NCBI GenBank assembly: GCA_029861955.1
Contig: JAOTYK010000001.1
Coordinates: forward strand, 207,260 to 271,259
DNA from: Acidobacteriota bacterium
GTDB taxonomy: Bacteria > Acidobacteriota > Polarisedimenticolia > Polarisedimenticolales > Polarisedimenticolaceae
Length of the DNA stretch: 64,000 nt
Direction of reading: 5' to 3'
Shown: piece by piece, positions 37,524-45,595 of the stretch
Numbering within the stretch: the first letter of the stretch is position 1
Layout of the letters: each line of letters opens with the position of its first letter
Notes under the pieces: generated by a model
Databases searched by the model: none
The model's input: the letters and a program-made list of their open reading frames with translations, nothing else
What the model was told of the DNA's origin: nothing
Translations under genes and position numbers: made by a program

Positions 37524-37811
37524 TTACTCGATGATTCCGAGGACTTCGTCCTCACGAAGGATGACGTGTTCCTTGTCATCGATCTTGATCTCGGTGCCGC
37601 TGTACTTGCCGAAGAGGATGCGATCCCCCTTCTTGACTTCCAGGGCCGTGCGCGAGCCGTCCTTTTCAAGACGACCGGAACCGACGGCGATGACCTTGCC
37701 TTCCATCGGCTTCTCTTTGGCAGTGTCGGGAATGATGATGCCGCCCCGGACCTGCTCCTTCTCTTCGACTCGCTTGATCAGAACGCGATCGTTGAGAGGT
37801 TTGACTTTCAT
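37524..37811 (-). CDS. groS: Co-chaperonin GroES
   Basis: 95 residues from ATG 37811, which has GGAGGA at good spacing; the longer frame start at 37832 does not. Motifs [25 protein letters not shown] (mobile loop) and FGKYSGTEI. First gene of the groESL operon under the CIRCE-controlled promoter. Confidence 0.97.
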   Translation of the reverse strand: MKVKPLNDRVLIKRVEEKEQVRGGIIIPDTAKEKPMEGKVIAVGSGRLEKDGSRTALEVKKGDRILFGKYSGTEIKIDDKEHVILREDEVLGIIE

Positions 37812-37881
37812 GGTGATGCTTCCTCCATCCATTGCTGTGTAGTGTCTAAATGACTGTTAATAAAGGGTTTACAGATAACGA

Positions 37882-37938
37882 TTGGCACTCTCTGTGCCGG
37901 AGTGCCAGTACTATAGGATCGCCTAAAACGACTGTCAA
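37882..37938 (-). promoter_or_regulatory. groESL sigma-70 promoter with CIRCE operator
   Basis: On the minus strand, TTGACA (37933-37938) and TATAGT (37910-37915) are separated by exactly 17 bases. Directly after the -10 lies a CIRCE element at 37882-37908: an inverted repeat with 9-base arms, consensus TTAGCACTC-N9-GAGTGCTAA, here GAGTGCC-type arms around TCTGTGCCG. CIRCE is the HrcA repressor site, so heat-shock induction by HrcA release is predicted. No hrcA is in the window. Confidence 0.93.
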
Positions 37939-38102
37939 GCAAGCCCCCGGAAAAAACTTCAGAATCGATAACTCCAAGTATTTTCAATAAGTTGCAGGGA
38001 AACCGCGGATTCGCCTGGAACGGGTTTGCATCGCGGGGGTTCCCAGGCGATTCTTGATGCATGAGCGATCGCAAAGTCCCATCTTCGATACCGGAGGACC
38101 CG

Positions 38103-39953
38103 ATGGGCAAGGACCGGACCGCCAGCGATAATTCGACGATCCATCGTCTGGACGCGGAGAGCCTGGCGCGCCACGTCCGAGACGCGGCCCAGGCGATATC
38201 GCCGGACCGCTACATGGACGATCTGGAGGTCCGCCACCTCGTCCGGGTTATCACCGAATGTTCGCTGCTGCTGACCGATGTCTATTCGGAGGAGCGGCTG
38301 GCGCGCATCATGCACCCCGAGCGGGGCTTCCTGACGAGCCTGGTCGATCGATTGATCGAGGAGCAGCGACGCGGGGAAGGGGAGGCTTTGTACCGGGTCC
38401 GCCGCCTGCCGGACGATGTCCGCATGATCGGCGACAAGGCGCTGTTCGACATGGGTCTGCTCGGGCAACGTCAGATCAAGGGCTACGACATCGAAGACCT
38501 GGGTGCGCGGGCCTACGGGATGGCGGGCGAGGTTCTGGAGCTTCTCGCCGATGACCGACGGCTGCGTGAGTTCTTCGACGAGAACCGTCTGCTGGCGCTG
38601 CCTCTCGACGAGGAGGTCGTCTTCCTTCGCCAGTGCTCGGATCGATTCCGTCTGTATGCAGAGATTCTCAAGCGATCGCACAGCTCGCTGCCGGCGGAAC
38701 AACCGGACGAGAGCCAGGGACTCGTGCCGCGTCACAAGACGACGGCCGTCCTGGCCGCGACGCAAGACACCGCGTATCTCGAGGCCGCCCAGGAGCAGAG
38801 CCCCGGTGTCTCGACGGATGTGCCTAGAAACCGAGTGCTCTCGAACTGGGAGCGGATGCTGATCTTCGCCGACCTCGACATGGCGCAGATTCAGGGGGCA
38901 CTCGACGCGACGGTCATCGATCAGCAACAGGCGGTCCAGCAACTCTGCGACGAATTCAGCCTGTTCGCCGCCGGCACCCGCAACCAGAGCAAGCCACCGG
39001 CCTATTTCCTCGTCGGACCGACGGGTGTCGGCAAGAACCATCTGATCGAGAGGCTGGCCAGTCTCCTCGAGGGCGTCTGCGAGATCGAAGTGCCTGTCCT
39101 GACCATCGAGGGCCCCAACTACACCTATCCCTCCGATATCAACGAGTTGAAGGGCGCGACGCGTGGCTTCATCCGCTCCGACGAAGAGGGAATCCTGACC
39201 TCGTTTCATCAACGATCGTCGTCAGCACCCTTCAGTGTGATCCTGATCGATGAGGTCGAGAAGGCCCATCCGCAGCTCCTCACTTTCTTCCTGTCGATTC
39301 TTGACCGCGGGACCACAACGGACAATCGCGGAACGGTGCTGGACTTCTCCAACTGCATGTTGTTTTTCACGTCGAATCTCGGTTACAGCGACGAGCAACA
39401 GCGGAACGATCCCATTGGTTTCGCCGATTCTGCAGAGCGCGACCAGCGGGTCGATCAGGACATCCGTCGCGACCTTCGCAAATCGCTGAAGCCGGAGTTT
39501 GTCAACCGCGTAAAGATGATCCACTTCAACCGTCTGACGCGAAGCAGCATCGATCGAATCCTGGATCTGGAGTTCGACAAGATCGCCGCGCGCTACGAAC
39601 GGGTTCACGACCTGCGGATCTGTCTCGACGGGAGTGCCCGCGATGAACTGATCCGAGTCGGTTTCTCGGCGACCTACGGCGCACGACATCTCGCTGCCGT
39701 GCTCGACGCGGTCTGCAACGTCGAGATCGCCAAACGGGTCCGCAAGGACGATCGTTCCGAGGAGACCGATCGGCAGGAGTTGATCCACTGGCTGAGAGAG
39801 CTGAAGAGCGGCGAGCGTCCCTTCGATGCCAATGAGGTCGAACGACGGGTCCTGGCGTCGGCACGGGCCAAACTACCCTACGGGACCCTGAAGATCGTCT
39901 TCCGCGACGGGGACTTCGAGTACCTGCCGGTCAACGACAACTCCGTCGCATGA
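38103..39953 (+). CDS. Atypical Clp-type AAA+ ATPase (single D2-like module, unknown N-terminal domain)
   Basis: 616 residues. ATG 38103 is chosen because GGAGGA precedes it; ATG 38061 has only a weak site. About 250 residues of helical N-terminal domain match nothing I know. The C-terminal module resembles ClpA/B/C D2: GPTGVGKN (Walker A, Asn replacing the usual Thr/Ser), pore loop GFIR, VILIDEVEKAHP (Walker B), FTSNLG (sensor 1), PEFVNRV (Arg finger region) and YGARHL (sensor 2). After sensor 1 it has an IGF tripeptide at the position where ClpA/ClpC carry the ClpP-docking IGL/LGF. It is divergent from groESL, suggesting a proteostasis role. It overlaps the next gene by 4 bases. Confidence 0.85.
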   Translation: MGKDRTASDNSTIHRLDAESLARHVRDAAQAISPDRYMDDLEVRHLVRVITECSLLLTDVYSEERLARIMHPERGFLTSLVDRLIEEQRRGEGEALYRVRRLPDDVRMIGDKALFDMGLLGQRQIKGYDIEDLGARAYGMAGEVLELLADDRRLREFFDENRLLALPLDEEVVFLRQCSDRFRLYAEILKRSHSSLPAEQPDESQGLVPRHKTTAVLAATQDTAYLEAAQEQSPGVSTDVPRNRVLSNWERMLIFADLDMAQIQGALDATVIDQQQAVQQLCDEFSLFAAGTRNQSKPPAYFLVGPTGVGKNHLIERLASLLEGVCEIEVPVLTIEGPNYTYPSDINELKGATRGFIRSDEEGILTSFHQRSSSAPFSVILIDEVEKAHPQLLTFFLSILDRGTTTDNRGTVLDFSNCMLFFTSNLGYSDEQQRNDPIGFADSAERDQRVDQDIRRDLRKSLKPEFVNRVKMIHFNRLTRSSIDRILDLEFDKIAARYERVHDLRICLDGSARDELIRVGFSATYGARHLAAVLDAVCNVEIAKRVRKDDRSEETDRQELIHWLRELKSGERPFDANEVERRVLASARAKLPYGTLKIVFRDGDFEYLPVNDNSVA

Positions 39954-40621
39954 CGATCCGCCCATCACTCCTCGAGTCGGTGCAGCGCGTCCTGCAACGG
40001 ACGTACGGGATCCCGAACGGCGTTCGGGAGATCGGCTCATATGTGATCGGCGATCGCGGCGTCCAGGCGTTGTATGCCCGCAGTCGACCGTCCGAGATCG
40101 GATCTCCGGTAGGCGGGGCAAGGACATTGGTTCGTGAGCAGGCCGGTCAGGTCCACGCGACGGTCTACCTTCCCGATGCGATGGTGCGGCGGCTCGAGAG
40201 CCAGCCACCCCAATACGGACTGAACGACGGGAACGTTGACGACTTCGCGACCCTCGTGGAGGAGATCGACCATCTGTTGCTGGTGGCGGACCGCGCGCGT
40301 CGCGGTCGCTCGGTGACCCTCCTCGAATTGGAATGGAACGCCAACGTAAGCAAGTACCTGGTGTTATCACGGTTTCTTGCCGGACGTCGCCCGCGCCTCA
40401 GCGTCGCTCGACGGATCTGGCTCCGTCGTCAATTATTCGAGAGCGTGGAGTACAGCGACCCCGACCCCAGGGTCCGCGAACGCTACCGACGGGCGGCGCG
40501 CCTCGCCGTTCAGTGGCTGGATCGGCTCGGAGCCCTTCCGCACCCTCAACAGCTCCGCAGTCTGCGGTCGTTCTTTCGTGCGGACACGGCGGGGCGGTTG
40601 GACCTACTGCTGGCTCTCTGA
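39950..40621 (+). CDS. Conserved-looking hypothetical protein coupled to the Clp-like ATPase
   Basis: 223 residues, not recognised. Arg- and Leu-rich, mostly helical, with one acidic stretch (NVDDFATLVEEIDHLLLVADRA) and a helical C-terminus (RERYRRAARLAVQWLDRLG). No TM or signal peptide. Its ATG overlaps the Clp-like stop (ATGA), so it is translated together with it and may be its adaptor or substrate selector. Its end overlaps the convergent protease gene by 18 bases. Confidence 0.7.
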   Translation: MTIRPSLLESVQRVLQRTYGIPNGVREIGSYVIGDRGVQALYARSRPSEIGSPVGGARTLVREQAGQVHATVYLPDAMVRRLESQPPQYGLNDGNVDDFATLVEEIDHLLLVADRARRGRSVTLLELEWNANVSKYLVLSRFLAGRRPRLSVARRIWLRRQLFESVEYSDPDPRVRERYRRAARLAVQWLDRLGALPHPQQLRSLRSFFRADTAGRLDLLLAL

Positions 40622-42277
40622 TTCCACGACCGGGTCGGAGTCGATCGATCCGGCATCAGCACGGAGCCGATCCTGAGAACGATCTTTCGGTCGGGCGTCG
40701 TCGGGCCGATCGGCGCGCAGCTTCTCAGCTTCCTCGAAGAGTTCGATGGCTTTCTGGATCTGCTTGTCGCCCTCCGACAGGACTCGACTCTCGACGTTTG
40801 CGTCCCAACGGATGCGGGCGATCTGCGCTCGGAGTCGCAGATTGATCAGATCGCGATCCGCGGCGAACTCCTCGGGTGTGAATTCAACCTCTCGAGCGGT
40901 GAGGAACGCGCGGAAGCTCTCGATGTCCTCGTCGGTAAGCGCGACGTTCTTATCGATCTCGGGGTTCGCCGAAAGAAACTCAACGGAAAAGTCGAAGAGC
41001 TGGTTCTCTCGGAATAGACGAAGGATGAACTGCGAGGCGTTGTCGTTCTCGACAGTGTGATCCGGATGGATTCCACCACCTCCAAACACCTTGCGTCCGG
41101 TGTCGGTGAAGAAGATCTCCGCGCCGCTCGTCCCTTCGATGTCGTCGGCATCGCCGGGCTCGAGCTCGCCGTTGCGGTTCATGTAGTACTGCTCGACGTC
41201 GGTGTAGTCCCGTTGGATCAGTCGGCCGGAAGGCGTGAAGTACTTCGCCGTCGTGACCGCAAGTGCACCGCCGTCACGCAATGGGATGACCCGTTGCACG
41301 AGTCCCTTGCCGAAGGTCGTCTCGCCCACCACGAGTCCGAGGTCGTGATCCTGGATGGCACCGGATACGATTTCGCTGGCCGATGCGGAGCTTCCGTTGA
41401 CAAGCACGATAAGCGGCAGATCGATCTTGTCGGCACCGCGCTGGGCAAAGTAGTCCTGGTTCGAGCCGGCGACGCGGCCACGGGTGAAGACGATCTTGTC
41501 GCCCTCGCCGACGAAGCGATCCGAGACCTGGACCGCCTGCTCCAGTAGGCCGCCGGGATTGCCTCGCAGATCCAGGAGCAACCGCCCCATGCCCTGCTCG
41601 CTGAGCTCGGTCACGGCCGTGTCGAGCTCGGTGACGGTGGTGGAGGTGAAGTTAGCGATCCGAACGTAGCCGACCCCGTCGGCCAGCATGTGATAGACGC
41701 GGATGCTCTCAATCGGGATGTCGTCACGGCCGATCGTCACGTCGAAGCTATCGTCCAGACCGGGGCGCTCGATGGTGATCGTGACCTCGCTGCCCTTGGG
41801 TCCCTTCAGGAGGCGCACGGCGTCCTGAACGGTCAACTCGATCGTCGGCTCTCCCTCGATCTTGGAAATCACATCGCCCGACTGGAGGCCGGCACGGGAA
41901 GCCGGTGTTCCGTCGATGGGTGCGATCACGGTCAACGGCTTGTCGGCGCCGCGCTTGGTAATCTGGATTCCGAGTCCGCTGAACTTGCCCCGCTGTTCGT
42001 CACGCATCTCGGAGAACGACTCGGGATTCAGGTAATTCGAGTGGGGATCGAGGGTCTGCAGCAGACCGGCGATCGCGTTCTCGACCAGCTCGTCGGATTC
42101 GAGCTCGCCGACGTATTGCTCCTCGACTAGCGAGAGCACTCGACCGAAGGTCCAGAATTGATCTTCCGCCTGGCCGGCATCGGCCTGTGCGTCGCTCCCG
42201 AGCATACCGCCGACGATGGCGCCGATGATCAGGACGGCAATGGGGAAGACCGGTAGCGATCGACGGGGCTGGGTCAT
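40604..42277 (-). CDS. S41-family C-terminal processing protease (Ctp) with PDZ domain
   Basis: 557 residues. ATG 42277 is chosen from GGAGG upstream and the N-terminal membrane anchor (LPVFPIAVLIIGAIVGGMLG). A PDZ domain (GLGIQITKRGADKPLTVIAPIDGTPA) precedes the S41 core: LLLDLRGNPGG, VNGSSASASEIVSGAIQD (catalytic Ser), FGKGLVQ (Lys). Periplasmic processing protease. The C-terminal extension is Arg/Asp-rich. A consensus promoter lies at 42306-42334. Confidence 0.95.
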   Translation of the reverse strand: MTQPRRSLPVFPIAVLIIGAIVGGMLGSDAQADAGQAEDQFWTFGRVLSLVEEQYVGELESDELVENAIAGLLQTLDPHSNYLNPESFSEMRDEQRGKFSGLGIQITKRGADKPLTVIAPIDGTPASRAGLQSGDVISKIEGEPTIELTVQDAVRLLKGPKGSEVTITIERPGLDDSFDVTIGRDDIPIESIRVYHMLADGVGYVRIANFTSTTVTELDTAVTELSEQGMGRLLLDLRGNPGGLLEQAVQVSDRFVGEGDKIVFTRGRVAGSNQDYFAQRGADKIDLPLIVLVNGSSASASEIVSGAIQDHDLGLVVGETTFGKGLVQRVIPLRDGGALAVTTAKYFTPSGRLIQRDYTDVEQYYMNRNGELEPGDADDIEGTSGAEIFFTDTGRKVFGGGGIHPDHTVENDNASQFILRLFRENQLFDFSVEFLSANPEIDKNVALTDEDIESFRAFLTAREVEFTPEEFAADRDLINLRLRAQIARIRWDANVESRVLSEGDKQIQKAIELFEEAEKLRADRPDDARPKDRSQDRLRADAGSIDSDPVVESESQQ

Positions 42278-42305
42278 GGGGCCTCCAGAACGTGACTTCC
42301 TTGTA

Positions 42306-42334
42306 ATTATATGACTCGCTTGTACTTGTGACAA
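42306..42334 (-). promoter_or_regulatory. Consensus sigma-70 promoter of ctp
   Basis: TTGTCA at 42329-42334 and a perfect TATAAT at 42306-42311 are 17 bases apart on the minus strand. The transcript would have a leader of about 20 bases before ATG 42277, which supports that start. Confidence 0.85.
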
Positions 42335-42355
42335 CCAACGACGGCAATGGACGCC

Positions 42356-42385
42356 TTGACACTCTTCGACTGCGGCCGCTAGGCT
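42356..42385 (+). promoter_or_regulatory. Putative tat promoter
   Basis: TTGACA at 42356-42361 (full consensus) and TAGGCT at 42380-42385, spacer 18. It drives tatA from about 42392, back-to-back with the ctp promoter. Confidence 0.55.
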
Positions 42386-42418
42386 CTTCCTTGTAGTCTC
42401 TACGAGAAAGGCAGAAGA

Positions 42419-42682
42419 ATGTTTGGCTCGGTCGGTGGTGGAGAGATCCTCGTCCTGCTGGTTCTGGGACTCCTCCTCTTTGGTCCACGCAAACTCCCGG
42501 CCTTCGGTCGGACCCTCGGGAAGGCGTTGTCGGACTTCCGCAGCGCGTCCACGGATTTTCGGATAAACCTCGAGCGAGAGGTTCACATCGACGAGGTCCG
42601 GTCCACGCAGAAAGATCTGTCCGAAACGGCGGCGGACCTCCGCTCGGTGGAACGCGACCCGAAAGACGATGACGGAGCCTGA
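42419..42682 (+). CDS. tatA: Twin-arginine translocase subunit TatA/TatE
   Basis: 87 residues: one N-terminal TM (GGGEILVLLVLGLLLFGPRKLPAFGRTLG) with the FGP hinge and an amphipathic helix, then an acidic tail. It forms the Tat channel. TatA and TatB cannot be separated safely here; no second homologue is in the window. It overlaps tatC by 14 bases. Confidence 0.92.
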   Translation: MFGSVGGGEILVLLVLGLLLFGPRKLPAFGRTLGKALSDFRSASTDFRINLEREVHIDEVRSTQKDLSETAADLRSVERDPKDDDGA

Positions 42683-43406
42683 CGCGCCGCGAGGATCGAT
42701 GACCCTGCTGGAGCATCTCGACGAGCTCCGCAAGCGTCTGTTCAAGGCCGTGCTGGCCTACCTGATCGCGCTGGGTGCGTGCTGGGTCGTCAGCGAGCGT
42801 CTCGTCGGCTTCATCGTCCAGCCGATTCGCGACCATCTGTTCGAAGGCAGCGACATCGTCTTCATTCATGTCTCCGAGGCGTTCATGATCTACATGAAGA
42901 GCGCCGCGTTGACCGCGATCTTTGTTGCCGCGCCGCTGATCTTCTATCAGTTGTGGGCGTTCATCGCGCCGGCGCTCTACAAGAACGAGAGACGGTGGGT
43001 CTTCCCGTTCCTACTGTTCAGCACGTTGTTCTTCGTTGGGGGGGGAGCGTTCGGCTACTACGTGGCGACACCGATTGCCGCATCGTGGCTGCTCAATCTC
43101 GGCAGCGAGTTCACGGCACAGATCACGCTCCGCTCGGCGTTCAGTTTTCAGAGCACACTGATTCTGGGTATGGGCGCCGTCTTCGAGATGCCGATCCTGA
43201 TCTTCTTTCTCGCCCGGATCGGCGTCGTGACACCGGCGTTTCTGATGCGCAATTTCCGCTACGCCGTTCTAGTGATCGCGCTGCTCTCCGCCGTCATCAC
43301 GCCGACCGGCGACATGATGACGATGGCTGTCTTCGCGGTGCCGATGATCCTGCTCTATCTGCTGGGAGTAGGAGTCGCGGCGATCTCGGGCCGGTCGCGT
43401 CGATGA
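42669..43406 (+). CDS. tatC: Twin-arginine translocase subunit TatC
   Basis: 245 residues, six TM helices. Motifs MTLLEHLDELRKRLFK near the N-terminus, FIAPALYKNERRW, and the EMPILIFFLARIGVV stretch. It recognises the RR signal peptide. ATGA overlap with the downstream kinase gene gives a tatA-tatC-kinase operon. Confidence 0.95.
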   Translation: MTEPDAPRGSMTLLEHLDELRKRLFKAVLAYLIALGACWVVSERLVGFIVQPIRDHLFEGSDIVFIHVSEAFMIYMKSAALTAIFVAAPLIFYQLWAFIAPALYKNERRWVFPFLLFSTLFFVGGGAFGYYVATPIAASWLLNLGSEFTAQITLRSAFSFQSTLILGMGAVFEMPILIFFLARIGVVTPAFLMRNFRYAVLVIALLSAVITPTGDMMTMAVFAVPMILLYLLGVGVAAISGRSRR

Positions 43407-44158
43407 GTCCTCTCGAGGTTCCGGACGGATATCGGTCGACATCGCTGACCGCCGGTTGGTCCGTGGTTCACGAAGAGCGTCGGGCCATCTGGAAAGCACA
43501 CGGGTTGGACGATCCCGGGCGTTGGAAGAGTTACCTGGCAGAGGCCACGGAGGCCGGAGGCCGGGGGGGTTGGAGGCGTGTCGACGCGGGTCACGAGTCC
43601 TGGGTTCTGAAACAACTCGGCCGTGGGGGCCTAACGGCGACGCTGTGGAGGGATCGCTTCCTCGGGTCGGGTCGGATGTTGGCCAATGTGACGGTGCCCG
43701 TGGCGGCAAGGCGGCGCGGCGTCGCGACACCGGAGATCGTCGGGGCTCTGGCGGTGTCCGGTCCACCGCTGCTCTATCGAGGCTGGCTTGCCATCGTCGA
43801 GGAGACCGATACGCGGGACCTGGCCCGTCGTCTCGTGGATGGCGAGGCTCTGGATGAAGCGGTGCAACGAAAGATTGTGTCGGCGATTCGAAAGTTGCAC
43901 GACGCCGGCATCGAACATCGTGATCTCAATCTTGGCAATATCCTCGTGTCGTGCTCAGCGAGTCCAACGGTGACGATCCTCGATCTCGATCGTGCGCGAG
44001 TGCACGACGGACCGCTGGACGATGCGCTTCGCGAACGTGGGGTTCGTCGACTGCTTCGTTCGTACCGGAAGCTTCGGCTTCAACACGGAGATCCTGTCGA
44101 CTGGGACGCCGAGGCGTGGCCCGATCTATACCGGTCCGTCGCCCACCTCGATCAGTAG
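43403..44158 (+). CDS. LPS/Kdo kinase-like protein (KdkA/WaaP fold)
   Basis: 251 residues. A small kinase fold with LKQLGRGG near the lysine, LYRGWLAIVEETDTRDLA hinge, GIEHRDLNLGNILV catalytic loop and TILDLDRARV metal loop. LPS kinases of the KdkA/WaaP group phosphorylate Kdo or core heptose at the inner membrane. The adjacent heptosyltransferase and the Kdo operon support this. Overlaps tatC by 4 bases (ATGA) and converges on the heptosyltransferase with a 33-base overlap. Confidence 0.78.
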   Translation: MSPLEVPDGYRSTSLTAGWSVVHEERRAIWKAHGLDDPGRWKSYLAEATEAGGRGGWRRVDAGHESWVLKQLGRGGLTATLWRDRFLGSGRMLANVTVPVAARRRGVATPEIVGALAVSGPPLLYRGWLAIVEETDTRDLARRLVDGEALDEAVQRKIVSAIRKLHDAGIEHRDLNLGNILVSCSASPTVTILDLDRARVHDGPLDDALRERGVRRLLRSYRKLRLQHGDPVDWDAEAWPDLYRSVAHLDQ

Positions 44159-45235
44159 GCTCTCGATCGCGGCGACTACGGATGCGACGCTCAGACCTTC
44201 GAAGCCCGCGACGCGATCCTGCCGTTTGATACCGGTGTACTCTCGATCCGCCGGGAAGACGACGCGGTGGGCCGAGCCCCAGGGAGCGTTGACCACCGGA
44301 TCCGTGGGGCCGTAGAGACCCACGACCGGGCAGCCGACGGCGCAGGCCAGGTGAAGCGGGCCGCTGTCGCCACCCACGAACATCGTCGCGCCGCGAATCA
44401 GGTCTGCCAGAACCGGTATCTTCGTTGGCGGGCAGAGACGGGCGTGCTGGCCGGCACCCTCGACGACGACCCGTGCATCTTCTTCCTCGCCCGGTCCGAA
44501 TTGAACCCAGGGCGAGACCCCTCGTGCATGAAGCTGATGACAGGACTCGATGAGAATCTCCGCCGGGGGACGTTTGTACGCCTGCGATGGGCTGGCTCCC
44601 GGCGAGATGATCGCGTAGCGGCCGCCACCGAGCTCCCCGCGAATCGCGTCGGCCGCGTCCCGTCCACGATCCGGCAGAGGAAGATCGCACGACGGGAACG
44701 GTGATGTCGGAATCCCGAGGCTGGCGACCAGCGCGAGGTTGCGATCGATCCGAGAGGTTCGTCGGGTACCCGATGGCAAGTGGAGATTCATGAACCAGCG
44801 ATTGGATTCCTTCTGTTGATGGCCGTCGTAGCCGAGACGATGGGTGGCGTGAGACCCAAACGACACCAGACCACTTCGAAGGTTCCCGTGGAAGTCGATC
44901 GCCAGGTCCGCGTCGACCGATCGCGTCTCGGTGCGAAGCCGACGGGTCAGGCGCCAGAGTTCCAGCCATCGAGACGGGGAGCGCCGGAGGCGGTCCATCT
45001 CCTTGCGCGGGACGCCGATGACTTCATCGACAGACGGGTGTCCCTCGAGGAGGAGTCGCCAATGCTCGTCGAGCACCCAGATCAGGCGGGCGTCAGGCAG
45101 TCCGCGCCTCAGCGCCTGAAGTGACGGTACGGCGCGCAGGATGTCGCCCATGGCACCCAATCGGATCAGCAGAATCCGAAGATCCTTCCCGCCGTTGCGA
45201 AGAGCCGCCCCGAGGGCGGGATCGATCGTGAGCAT
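44126..45235 (-). CDS. Family 9 glycosyltransferase (LPS heptosyltransferase)
   Basis: 369 residues. GT9 landmarks: ILLIRLGAMGDILRAVPSLQALR, WLELWRLTRRLR, ISPGASPSQAYKRPP, MFVGGDSGPLHLACAVGCPVVGLYGPTDP. WaaC/WaaF-type enzymes add ADP-heptose to Kdo or to heptose. Consistent with the neighbouring LPS kinase. Which heptose it transfers cannot be told. Confidence 0.88.
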   Translation of the reverse strand: MLTIDPALGAALRNGGKDLRILLIRLGAMGDILRAVPSLQALRRGLPDARLIWVLDEHWRLLLEGHPSVDEVIGVPRKEMDRLRRSPSRWLELWRLTRRLRTETRSVDADLAIDFHGNLRSGLVSFGSHATHRLGYDGHQQKESNRWFMNLHLPSGTRRTSRIDRNLALVASLGIPTSPFPSCDLPLPDRGRDAADAIRGELGGGRYAIISPGASPSQAYKRPPAEILIESCHQLHARGVSPWVQFGPGEEEDARVVVEGAGQHARLCPPTKIPVLADLIRGATMFVGGDSGPLHLACAVGCPVVGLYGPTDPVVNAPWGSAHRVVFPADREYTGIKRQDRVAGFEGLSVASVVAAIESLLIEVGDGPV

Positions 45236-45266
45236 GGGGCGAGTATAGCGGCAGGCTCGAACTCCT

Positions 45267-45296
45267 TTGACACCCCCGAACGGCTAGGTGTATACC
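45267..45296 (+). promoter_or_regulatory. Putative promoter of the Trm112-like/DUF4388 genes
   Basis: TTGACA at 45267-45272 and TATACC at 45291-45296, spacer 18 bases. A short leader with AAGGAGGA precedes GTG 45328. Confidence 0.6.
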
Positions 45297-45327
45297 GGAC
45301 GGGACGCAGCCCCAAGGAGGAGTCGCC

Positions 45328-45522
45328 GTGCCTATCGATGAACGACTGCTGGAGATTCTGGTCTGCCCGGCCTGTCAGGGGGCCATCGCGGCCAACGATG
45401 ACGAATCCGGTATCCAGTGTGGGGACTGTCGACGGGTCTATCCGATCAGGGATGGGATTCCTGTCATGCTTGTCGATGAAGCGACAAAGGCCGCCGGAGT
45501 GGAAAAAACGCCCCTCGGGTGA
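45328..45522 (+). CDS. Trm112-family zinc-ribbon protein
   Basis: 64 residues: LEILVCPACQGAI and IQCGDCRRVYPIRDGIPVMLVDEA, the two-CxxC Trm112/UPF0434 form. Eukaryotic Trm112 activates methyltransferases; the bacterial role is unclear, but these genes are often found near kdsB, a pathway encoded nearby in this window. GTG start with AAGGAGGA upstream. Confidence 0.9.
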   Translation: MPIDERLLEILVCPACQGAIAANDDESGIQCGDCRRVYPIRDGIPVMLVDEATKAAGVEKTPLG

Positions 45523-45595
45523 GGTGACTTGACCTTCATCGCCTGGCCGCCGACATTAAATCGATGAATAACCCTTGGACGACGGGGCTCAACCG

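Noticed and set aside
37959..39212. 417-codon minus-strand frame opposite the Clp-like ATPase
   Set aside because: Antisense shadow; also runs through the groESL promoter.
42278..42745. N-terminal extension of the Ctp frame
   Set aside because: It overlaps tatA and lies upstream of the consensus ctp promoter.
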